Below are positions 1 to 6,692 of a DNA stretch of 25,305 nt, piece after piece. The stretch covers positions 1 to 25,305 of the forward strand of contig JAEDGP010000027.1 in the NCBI GenBank assembly GCA_016297405.1, in the 5' to 3' direction. The stretch comes from Treponema sp. Lineage in GTDB: Bacteria > Spirochaetota > Spirochaetia > Treponematales > Treponemataceae. The first letter of the stretch is position 1; every line of letters starts with the position of its first letter. The position numbers and the translations under genes were made by a program. The notes under the pieces were generated by a model, which worked only from the letters and a program-made list of their open reading frames with translations, did no database searches and was not told the DNA's origin.

Positions 1-39
1 TAGAATGTGTTTTGTCGATTATTGATATGAAAATTGCAA

Positions 40-67
40 GACCTGCCAAAACGGCGGGTCTTTTTTT
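40..67 (+). terminator. Intrinsic terminator of an upstream gene
   Basis: Eight-base arms at 40-47 and 53-60 pair fully (one G-T wobble) around a 5-nt A-rich loop, followed by seven T residues at 61-67. This is a classic rho-independent terminator on the + strand. It must close a transcription unit lying mostly or wholly left of the window; the TAG at 1-3 could be the last codon of that gene, but this cannot be checked here. Confidence 0.85.
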
Positions 68-83
68 ATGCTGACTTGGGTTT

Positions 84-216
84 TAGGGAAGGGGCTGTCC
101 CAAAAGTAATGAGTGTAGCGCTCATTGAGCTTGTCGAAATGACTGCTACACTAAATGTGGTGGTTTCGATAAACTTAACTACCGTAATGCAGCCTTATTG
201 GACAGCCTCTTCCCTA
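84..216. repeat. 133-bp fold-back (MITE/REP-like) intergenic element
   Basis: The ends are inverted repeats: 84-100 pairs with 200-216 over 17 contiguous positions with one G-T wobble. Nested inside are a perfect 8-bp hairpin stem (112-119 with 145-152), an inner 5-bp stem (122-126 with 138-142) and a small GTTT/AAAC hairpin near 163-174. The apex carries GAGCTTGTCGA, a core I recall from abundant short palindromic repeats in several bacterial phyla. No open frame in it is credible. It sits between the upstream terminator and leuA. I infer a non-autonomous mobile or REP-like element; no clear target duplication was seen, and copy number elsewhere in the genome is unknown. Confidence 0.6.
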
Positions 217-253
217 GGAGAAGGGGTAGCGTAAGACACAGCATGTGGCTGAA

Positions 254-276
254 GCGAGGGGAAGGCTTTCCCCTGC
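254..276 (+). other. Hairpin just upstream of the leuA ribosome-binding site
   Basis: A perfect 7-bp stem (257-263 with 268-274, loop GGCT) with two more outer pairs across a bulge lies about 15 nt before the leuA SD (AGGAGG, 292-297). It has no following T-run, so it is not a terminator. It could be part of the leuA leader, or of a larger repeat extending from the 84-216 element. Nothing else is recognisable between 217 and 291. Confidence 0.35.
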
Positions 277-307
277 ATAATTGACTTTTATAGGAGGCAT
301 GATAAAA

Positions 308-2005
308 ATGAAAGTTTCTATGGATCCGAAAGGTAAGTATCGTCCATTTGAGGATGTTCCGTTGAAGAATCGTAGCTGGCCTGATAACAAGATTACAAAG
401 GCACCGCTTTGGTGTTCTGTAGATCTTCGTGATGGTAATCAGGCACTTATTAATCCTATGGGTGTTGAGCAGAAACTTGAATTTTTTGATCTTCTTGTAA
501 AGGTTGGATTTAAGCAGATTGAAGTTGGTTTCCCTTCTGCCAGCGATACGGAATTTAATTTTATGCGTCGTTTGATAGAAGAAAATCACGTTCCCGAAGA
601 TGTGACCCTGCAGGTTTTGTGTCAGGCACGTGAAAAGCTGATCAAGCGTACTTTTGAATCTTTGAAAGGTTGCAAAAAAGCAATTTTCCATTTATATAAT
701 TCCACTTCTCCTTCTCAGCGAAAATATACTTTCAATAAATCTAAGGATGAAATCAAACAGATTGCTATTGAGGGAATCCGTTGTGTAAAGAGCTGCCTTT
801 CAATGAGCGAAGGAACAGAAATCCAGCTTGAGTATTCTCCAGAATCTTTTTCTACTACTGAAATTGATTATGCTTTGGAAGTTTGTGAAGCTGTAAAGAA
901 GGAATGGGGTTGTTCAAGTGATAATAAGGTGATTTTGAATCTTCCGACTACTGTTGAATGTGCCATGCCAAATCAGTTCGCGGACCAGATTGAATATTTT
1001 TGCAAGAATATTTCTGATAGAGAGAATGTAATTATCTCTTTGCACAATCATAATGATCGTGGTGAAGGTGTTGCTCAGTGCGAATTAGGTTTGCTTGCTG
1101 GTGCTGATCGTGTTGAAGGTTGTCTGTTTGGTAATGGTGAACGTACTGGTAACCTTGATATAGTTAATGTTGGTATGAATATGTACACTCAGGGAATTGA
1201 CCCTGAACTTGATTTTACCAACATGCCCATGCTGGTGGAAGCTTATACTCGTTTGACAGGAATGAAAATCCATCCTAGAACTCCATATGCTGGAGAATTG
1301 GTTTTCACTGCGTTCAGCGGTTCTCACCAGGATGCTATTCGTAAGGGTATGGCTGCCCGTGTAAAGATGAAGCCAAACGATTATTGGGATGTTCCTTATC
1401 TTACTTTCGATCCCCATGATATTGGCCGTCAGTATGAGGGAATCATTCGAATTAACAGTCAGTCTGGTAAGGGTGGAGCTGCTTTTATTATGGAACAGGA
1501 TTATGGTCTTTCATTGCCTAAGGCTATGCATCCTGTGTTTGGCGAAATGGTTAAGAATGCGGCTGATAAAGCTCAGCGCGAACTTATGCCAAAAGAAATT
1601 TATGATGTATTTGAAAAGACATGGTTGAATACAAAGTACCCGTTGAATATCCTGGAGATTTCTGAACGACATATCGAAGGAGAGCGTAATTCTGGCTTGC
1701 CTGAACAGGTTGCCGGCATGGCCACTGTTGAATGGGAGGGCAAAAAGATTGCTATTGCTGCCAACGGAAATGGACCTCTTGATGCTTTTGTAAATGCCAT
1801 GGCGCAAACTCCAGCACCTAGATTCAATATAACAAGTTTCCATGAGCACAGTGTTGGTACTGGTTCCGATACTCAGGCTATTGCTTATGTCCAGATTACA
1901 AAAGAAAATGGTGAACAGGTTTGGGGAGTTGGTAAGTCTTCGAATGTTGGTCGCGCTGGTATTGCAGCTGTTGTTTCAGCTTTGAATTTTAAGGCTACAA
2001 AATAG
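308..2005 (+). CDS. leuA: 2-isopropylmalate synthase (long LeuA type)
   Basis: Condenses acetyl-CoA with 2-ketoisovalerate, the committed step of leucine synthesis, in the cytosol. The 565-residue product matches the longer LeuA class found in actinobacteria and fungi rather than the E. coli type of about 520 residues. The TIM-barrel domain has DLRDGNQ at residues 39-45 (metal and substrate site), HNHNDRG at 246-252 (metal-binding histidines) and GNGERTGN at 275-282. The C-terminal third, from about residue 430, fits the LeuA regulatory/dimerisation domain, so leucine feedback inhibition is likely. The start at 308 is preceded by AGGAGG with 10-nt spacing; the in-frame ATG at 299 is too close to that SD. 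No leader peptide or T-box was found upstream. The other leucine genes are not in the window. Confidence 0.93.
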   Translation: MKVSMDPKGKYRPFEDVPLKNRSWPDNKITKAPLWCSVDLRDGNQALINPMGVEQKLEFFDLLVKVGFKQIEVGFPSASDTEFNFMRRLIEENHVPEDVTLQVLCQAREKLIKRTFESLKGCKKAIFHLYNSTSPSQRKYTFNKSKDEIKQIAIEGIRCVKSCLSMSEGTEIQLEYSPESFSTTEIDYALEVCEAVKKEWGCSSDNKVILNLPTTVECAMPNQFADQIEYFCKNISDRENVIISLHNHNDRGEGVAQCELGLLAGADRVEGCLFGNGERTGNLDIVNVGMNMYTQGIDPELDFTNMPMLVEAYTRLTGMKIHPRTPYAGELVFTAFSGSHQDAIRKGMAARVKMKPNDYWDVPYLTFDPHDIGRQYEGIIRINSQSGKGGAAFIMEQDYGLSLPKAMHPVFGEMVKNAADKAQRELMPKEIYDVFEKTWLNTKYPLNILEISERHIEGERNSGLPEQVAGMATVEWEGKKIAIAANGNGPLDAFVNAMAQTPAPRFNITSFHEHSVGTGSDTQAIAYVQITKENGEQVWGVGKSSNVGRAGIAAVVSALNFKATK

Positions 2006-2044
2006 AAGGAAAGAAGGGCTTTTTGCCGCATTCTTGTGGTACGG

Positions 2045-3136
2045 ATGAAGAATAAAATTTACACTGCTGCTGTTATTGGCACGGGCAGAATTGGTTTTTC
2101 TCTTGGTTTTGACTGTAAGCGCGAACAGCCGGCAAGTCATACCATGGCTTTGCTTGCAAATAAAAGAGTTCGCATTGTCTGCGGCATTGATTCCAATGAG
2201 GAAAACCTTCTGTCATGGCAGAAATATGTGTGCAAAAAACAGCCTGGTTTGCCAAAGCCTGCAGCATTTTCTTCAATCGATAAATTTTTGCTTGGATTGG
2301 AACAAAAACATTTTTTAATACCTGATATTGTTGTCATTTCTGTAAACGAAAAAAGTCATCTGGATGTGGCGGTTCGTTTAATTGAAGCAAAACCTTCGCT
2401 TGTTATTTTGGAAAAACCTGTTGCACTTACTGTGGAGCAGGGAATGAAAATTGTTGATGCCGCAAAATCTTTTGGTGTGCCTGTCCTTGTGAATCATGAG
2501 AGACGTTTTGCCGCTGATTATGCCATTGCCAGAAATTATATTGAAAAAATTGGTGATCTGCAGAGTGTAAGTGCAAGGCTTGATTCGGGTCTTAGGGTGT
2601 ATGCCAAAGAAAATGAATCGGATGGTTCTTACAGCTTGCTTCATGATGGGACCCATCTTGTGGATGTGCTTTTGTTTTTGCTTGAAGCTAAATCTTTTGG
2701 AAAGGAGGATTTGCTTTCGAATATGAGGCTTTTGAATTTTCATTTGGATGAAAAAGATCCAGGTGTTGTTCGAAACCTTACTGTTGGGTACGATTGTCCT
2801 TATTGCAGTGATGTGCAGCTTAGGATTTCTGGACGTTCCAGATTTTTTGGTTTTGAAGTCACAGTGATTGGTACTGAGGGTGCTTTTACTGTTGGAAATG
2901 GCATTTTTTGTTTTGAAAAGCGTTGTCAGTCAAAGCTTTATTCCGGCTTTTATTCGTTGAAGAAGGATTTTTCTGTAAAGCGGCCAAAAAAAACATTGTA
3001 TTTTTCCAATATGGTTCAAAATGCCATTGATTTTCTGGACGGAAAGGCAGAACTTAAGTCAACGCTGGAAAATGGAATGAGCTCTCTTTCTCTTTTGGAA
3101 GACATTAAGCTTTTGCTTGCAAAAGAGATCCTCTGA
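2045..3136 (+). CDS. Gfo/Idh/MocA-family NAD(P)-dependent oxidoreductase
   Basis: A 363-residue protein with an N-terminal Rossmann fold (GTGRIG, residues 12-17) and the family signature ILEKP near residues 121-125, whose lysine belongs to the active site. The rest fits the C-terminal alpha/beta substrate domain of this family, which mostly oxidises or reduces sugars and cyclitols or acts on sugar nucleotides. The substrate cannot be told from sequence. It follows leuA by 39 nt with no visible terminator, so it may be co-transcribed, but a role in leucine synthesis is not implied. The start is uncertain: the purine-rich stretch at 2007-2018 is far from both the ATG at 2045 and the alternative GTG at 2036. 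Confidence 0.8.
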   Translation: MKNKIYTAAVIGTGRIGFSLGFDCKREQPASHTMALLANKRVRIVCGIDSNEENLLSWQKYVCKKQPGLPKPAAFSSIDKFLLGLEQKHFLIPDIVVISVNEKSHLDVAVRLIEAKPSLVILEKPVALTVEQGMKIVDAAKSFGVPVLVNHERRFAADYAIARNYIEKIGDLQSVSARLDSGLRVYAKENESDGSYSLLHDGTHLVDVLLFLLEAKSFGKEDLLSNMRLLNFHLDEKDPGVVRNLTVGYDCPYCSDVQLRISGRSRFFGFEVTVIGTEGAFTVGNGIFCFEKRCQSKLYSGFYSLKKDFSVKRPKKTLYFSNMVQNAIDFLDGKAELKSTLENGMSSLSLLEDIKLLLAKEIL

Positions 3137-3165
3137 TTTTCTTTTTGTATATTGCCATTAGAGTG

Positions 3166-3194
3166 TTTAAAAATCGACAAAATCGTGATATTAT
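3166..3194 (+). promoter_or_regulatory. Promoter of the HD-GYP gene, predicted leaderless
   Basis: An extended -10 element, TGATATTAT (3186-3194; hexamer 3189-3194), lies 7 nt before the ATG at 3202. A poor -35-like TTTAAA (3166-3171) is 17 bp upstream of the hexamer. No SD precedes the ATG, so transcription is predicted to begin at or within a base or two of the start codon. Confidence 0.55.
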
Positions 3195-3201
3195 TGTATT
3201 T

Positions 3202-4494
3202 ATGGACAAAAAGAATGGAAGCAAGGAATTTGTTCCAAAAAATCTGTTGACTTCAGCTCAGATTCTTAATCTGATGATAAGGGTTTTGCACGAAATTAAC
3301 CCTGAGCTAGGTGTCTTTGCTTCCAAAACCGCATATCTTGCTGCTTTGATTGCTCAGAAAGCCAGTGATACTAGAATTACCATTCGCAATTCGATTCTTT
3401 TAGGTCTTTTGAATCAATGTGGAACATTTCACTTTTATGGTGAAAAAAAAGTTCGTCCTTCCGATTTGTCTTATGAAGAGCTTCATTCCTGTTATCATTA
3501 TGCCTATTATTATCTGAAGGAAATGACTCCTCTTGGGGATGTGGCAAGGGCTGTTTTGTTCTACGATAAGAAATATGATGAAAATCTGGCAAAAAAAATT
3601 CCGTTGCTTGAATATGCTTCCTTGATTTTTAGTTCGTCGTCCATTGTGAATATGCTTGATGCTACCAAACTGGATTATTCTGATTTAGATTTGAAATTTT
3701 GTGGTGTAAGCAAATTTAATCCCAGGTTTGTGAACATTTTTAAGATTATTGATGAAAGCCGAACGGTTTCTACAAAGCTTCAAAATGGTCAGTATCTGGA
3801 TGAGCTTTATTCCTGGTGCGATGCAATTGTGTTCAATCCTGAGGAAACAAAACAACTTTTGAGTCTTCTGATTTATCTGATGGACTTTAAGAGTACACAA
3901 ACAGTTCAGCATACCATTCATGCTGCCTGTTATGCGGTTTCCATTGGACGTTTTGCCGGGTGCTCAGAAACGGAGCTTAATGAGCTTTTTACTGCTGGAA
4001 TTGTTCATGATATTGGAAAAATGGCTATTCCAAGTTCTATTCTTGAAGCTCCCGGCAGGTTGCGTTCCTGGGAATATACGGTCATGAAGCAGCATGTAGT
4101 GGAATCAGAAAAGATTTTAAGAGGTGTTGTGCCAGGTCGCATATTTGATATTGCGGTTCGGCATCATGAAAAACTGAACGGAAATGGCTATCCTCATGGT
4201 CTTGTGGAAAAGCAGATTACGCTTCAGCAACGTCTTATGGTTGTGGCTGATGTCCTTAGTGCCCTTATAGACAGGCGTTCTTATAAAGATGAATATGATA
4301 AAAACAAAATACTTTCGATTTTTGCCGATATGACTGACAATGGCGAAATTGACGAGCGTTTTTCAAGCCTCATTCCAATTTATTTTGATCGCCTGAAGGA
4401 AGATAGCAATCGTTATGGGGCTCTGCTTAGTGTTCCTCTTGGTCTTGTTGAAGTCCAGTACCAGGAGGAAATGTCTGGAAGTGTTGAACTTTGA
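3202..4494 (+). CDS. HD-GYP domain protein, probable cyclic-di-GMP phosphodiesterase
   Basis: 430 residues. The C-terminal half (about 210-420) is a canonical HD-GYP domain: HDIGK at 269-273, a later metal-ligand histidine at 298, HHEKLNGNGYPHG at 321-333 (the GYP signature) and VAD near 348-350. Such enzymes hydrolyse cyclic di-GMP to pGpG or GMP, lowering a second messenger that controls motility and attachment in spirochaetes. The N-terminal half is helical and may be a degenerate HD-like or sensory module; no receiver, PAS or membrane segment was seen. The start at 3202 follows a promoter-like -10 rather than an SD; a TTG at 3145 would add 19 residues that look like promoter DNA translated. 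The metal ligands are present, so the protein is probably catalytic. Confidence 0.88.
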   Translation: MDKKNGSKEFVPKNLLTSAQILNLMIRVLHEINPELGVFASKTAYLAALIAQKASDTRITIRNSILLGLLNQCGTFHFYGEKKVRPSDLSYEELHSCYHYAYYYLKEMTPLGDVARAVLFYDKKYDENLAKKIPLLEYASLIFSSSSIVNMLDATKLDYSDLDLKFCGVSKFNPRFVNIFKIIDESRTVSTKLQNGQYLDELYSWCDAIVFNPEETKQLLSLLIYLMDFKSTQTVQHTIHAACYAVSIGRFAGCSETELNELFTAGIVHDIGKMAIPSSILEAPGRLRSWEYTVMKQHVVESEKILRGVVPGRIFDIAVRHHEKLNGNGYPHGLVEKQITLQQRLMVVADVLSALIDRRSYKDEYDKNKILSIFADMTDNGEIDERFSSLIPIYFDRLKEDSNRYGALLSVPLGLVEVQYQEEMSGSVEL

Positions 4495-4528
4495 TTTCTT
4501 TGAGTGTCTTTTTGCATCTGCCGGATAA

Positions 4529-4557
4529 TTGAAATACACTGTGTTTCCTGGTATTAT
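4529..4557 (+). promoter_or_regulatory. Sigma70-type promoter of yhbY, predicted leaderless
   Basis: TTGAAA (4529-4534), a 17-bp spacer, then TATTAT (4552-4557). Only 6 nt separate the -10 from the ATG at 4564, and there is no SD. With gatC, this is the clearest case in the window of a promoter that places the transcription start on the start codon. Confidence 0.75.
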
Positions 4558-4563
4558 AAAGAT

Positions 4564-4878
4564 ATGATTGAATTGAGTAGTAAACAGAGAAAACTTCTTG
4601 AGAAATATGCAAATTCCATTGATCCTGTGGTTATTGTTGGCGGAAATGGAGTTTCAGCTGGAGTGACAGAAAAAGTTTTGCAGTCTCTTGAATGTCATGA
4701 GCTTATAAAGGTTAAGTTCAATGAATTTAAAGACGAAAAATATGAACTTACACAGGGACTGGTTGAAAGCTGCCAGGCTACATTGGTTCGTATTATTGGA
4801 AATGTTGCTATCTTGTATAAGGCTTGTGAAGAGAGAGAAAACCGCAGGTATGAAAAGGAACTTTCCAAACTTGCGTAA
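4564..4878 (+). CDS. yhbY: YhbY/CRS1-family RNA-binding protein
   Basis: A 104-residue protein that is essentially one CRM (CRS1-YhbY) domain, the usual length for this family. It begins with a LSSKQRKLLEKYA-type helix and carries the conserved VVIVGGNGVS turn near residues 22-31, followed by the HELIKVKFN strand. Bacterial YhbY associates with pre-50S ribosomal particles and is thought to help large-subunit assembly. The start at 4564 is fixed by the family N-terminus; the frame stays open upstream to 4504, but that DNA holds the promoter. A terminator follows at 4907-4949, so the gene appears monocistronic. Confidence 0.9.
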   Translation: MIELSSKQRKLLEKYANSIDPVVIVGGNGVSAGVTEKVLQSLECHELIKVKFNEFKDEKYELTQGLVESCQATLVRIIGNVAILYKACEERENRRYEKELSKLA

Positions 4879-4906
4879 CGAAACATTAAAATAGTTGTTT
4901 AATAAG

Positions 4907-4949
4907 AAAAGGCTGCGTTTTTGCTTTTTGCGGGAATGTAGCCTTTTTT
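4907..4949 (+). terminator. Intrinsic terminator after yhbY
   Basis: AAAAGGCTGC (4907-4916) pairs with GTAGCCTTTT (4938-4947) in a 10-bp stem with one G-T wobble and a 21-nt loop; the T-run continues to 4949. It separates yhbY from the ABC operon. No convincing promoter for the operon was found between here and 4973. Confidence 0.75.
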
Positions 4950-4973
4950 ATGCATACAATTTGGAGGAAACAG

Positions 4974-5906
4974 ATGATTGAAGTTTCACACATTTCCCGT
5001 GTGTTCGGAACCTTTCGTGCAGTGAATGATGTAAGTTTTTCCATTCCTACCGGGCAGATTGTTGGTTTGCTAGGTCCTAATGGGGCTGGAAAATCTACGA
5101 CAATGAGAATGATTACTGGTTTTATAAAGCCTACATCTGGAACGATTTTGATTGACGGTGTGGATATTGCCAAAAATCCTGTGGAAACAAAGGGAAAAAT
5201 TGGTTATATGCCCGAAAGTGCCCCACTTTATGGGGATATGATTGTTGCAGATTATCTGAAATATGTGGCAGAAATCCATAGACAAGATCCTTTGATAAAG
5301 GTTCCGTTTCTTTGCAAAAAATGCGGGCTTGAAGAAGTTATGCATAAAAATATAAGTGAACTTTCCCGTGGTTATCGTCAGCGTGTTGGTTTGGCTCATG
5401 CATTGATGAATGATCCTGAAATTCTGATTCTTGATGAACCTACAAGCGGTTTGGATCCAAATCAAGTGGAAGAAGTACGTGCTCTGATTAAGGAAATAGG
5501 CCAGACTCGAACCGTAATCATATCAACACATATTCTTAGCGAAGTGGAAGTACTTTGCAGCAGGGTAATCATTATTTCTGGCGGTGAATTGGTTGCGGAC
5601 AGCCCTACAGATCAGCTGAAAACAAGGTATGGAAATGCGGCTACAGTTAGGGTTTGTGCTGGTGCAACTGAAGAACAGTTGAAAGGCGCATTTGCTGGAA
5701 TCAGCGGAATTCAAGGCATTGAATTCGAAAAAAGTGAGAAGGGCTTGGCAGCTCTTGTTTCAATTGATGGACAAACAGAAATCCGCCCGGCTTTGGCAAA
5801 AGCTGTTTTTGAAAAAGGTTTTGAACTGTTTGAGTTGAGCCTGCAGCGCAATAGCCTTGAAGATATTTTCCATGTACTTACTCAGGGGGCAAATAATGAC
5901 AAATAA
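4974..5906 (+). CDS. ABC transporter ATP-binding protein, GldA-like
   Basis: A 310-residue ATPase with Walker A GPNGAGKST (34-42), the signature LSRGYRQR (130-137, close to the LSKGYRQR of the GldA/CcmA-type group), Walker B ILILDEP (150-156) and the H-loop histidine at 186. A C-terminal region of about 80 residues follows the ATPase core, as is common in ABC-2 exporters. It should power the permease encoded next, whose start overlaps its last 11 bases. SD GGAGG (4963-4967) precedes the ATG at 4974; an upstream ATG at 4950 falls on the preceding terminator and lacks an SD. The transported substrate is unknown. In Flavobacterium, GldA/F/G proteins are required for gliding, but gliding should not be assumed here. 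Confidence 0.9.
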   Translation: MIEVSHISRVFGTFRAVNDVSFSIPTGQIVGLLGPNGAGKSTTMRMITGFIKPTSGTILIDGVDIAKNPVETKGKIGYMPESAPLYGDMIVADYLKYVAEIHRQDPLIKVPFLCKKCGLEEVMHKNISELSRGYRQRVGLAHALMNDPEILILDEPTSGLDPNQVEEVRALIKEIGQTRTVIISTHILSEVEVLCSRVIIISGGELVADSPTDQLKTRYGNAATVRVCAGATEEQLKGAFAGISGIQGIEFEKSEKGLAALVSIDGQTEIRPALAKAVFEKGFELFELSLQRNSLEDIFHVLTQGANNDK

Positions 5907-6627
5907 GCTTAAGAAAATGAAATTTTCTTTTGTAACAATCTTCAAAAGGGAATTCGCTTCTTTCTTTGCAAGTCCGATTGCATATATTGTAATGGGACTT
6001 TTCCTTGTGCTTACAGGCATTCTTTTCTGGCAAACTTTTTTTATCAACAAAGTGCCTTCAATGAGGCGGTTGTTTTCATTGCTTCCTCTTTTGTTGAGCT
6101 TCTTTATTCCGGCTTTGACAATGAGGATTTTTGCCGAAGAAAAAAAATCTGGTTCCATAGAAACTCTTATGACTCTTCCTGTTACGGAATTCGATGTGGT
6201 TTTCGGAAAATTCATGGCATGTTTTGCATTTTCCGTTTTGATGGTTTTGACAACTGCAGTTTATATTCCGGGAATACTTGCGTTCGGTAAACTTGATGGA
6301 GGAACTGTTTTCTGTGGTTATCTTGGATCAATTTTCCTTTGCGCAGCGTTTTCTGCAATCGGTGTTTTTGCTTCTTCGTTAACCAAAAATCAGATTATTT
6401 CATTTTTCATTGCATTCATCATTTGTGTGGTTCTTGCTTTAATGGGCGAATATCTTGTATTCCTGCCTGCAAAGATTGTAAATGTCATTCAGTTTGTTTC
6501 AGCCAGCTATCATTTTTCGGCAATTGCCCAGGGGGTTATTGATACCAGGGATCTGGTTTATTTCGCGGCAATTACGGCTTTTTTCATCAGTATTACTGTT
6601 GAACTTCAGAAGTCTGAAAGAAGCTAG
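5896..6627 (+). CDS. ABC-2 type permease, GldF-like
   Basis: 243 residues with about six hydrophobic membrane segments, the first at about residues 21-45 and the last near the C-terminus. The stretch IFAEEKKSGSIETLMTLPV after the second segment is a hallmark of ABC-2 permeases of the GldF group. The ATG at 5896 lies inside the end of the ATPase gene (11-nt overlap), indicating translational coupling and a 1:1 complex in the inner membrane. The frame is open further upstream, but that part is just the ATPase gene read out of frame. A 65-nt gap to gldG contains a small hairpin (6649-6653 with 6661-6665). Confidence 0.87.
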   Translation: MTNKLKKMKFSFVTIFKREFASFFASPIAYIVMGLFLVLTGILFWQTFFINKVPSMRRLFSLLPLLLSFFIPALTMRIFAEEKKSGSIETLMTLPVTEFDVVFGKFMACFAFSVLMVLTTAVYIPGILAFGKLDGGTVFCGYLGSIFLCAAFSAIGVFASSLTKNQIISFFIAFIICVVLALMGEYLVFLPAKIVNVIQFVSASYHFSAIAQGVIDTRDLVYFAAITAFFISITVELQKSERS

Positions 6628-6692
6628 AAAAGCTGGAATAAAAAAGGTACATCTTTTCTTGATGTGTACAAAAATTCAAAACGGGAGTTACT

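Noticed and set aside
34..234. A 66-codon open frame upstream of leuA
   Set aside because: It runs across the terminator stem and the fold-back element; the translation reflects palindromic repeat DNA, and there is no SD.
217..307. T-box or leucine attenuator upstream of leuA
   Set aside because: No T-box sequence, leucine-rich leader peptide or terminator/antiterminator pair was found.
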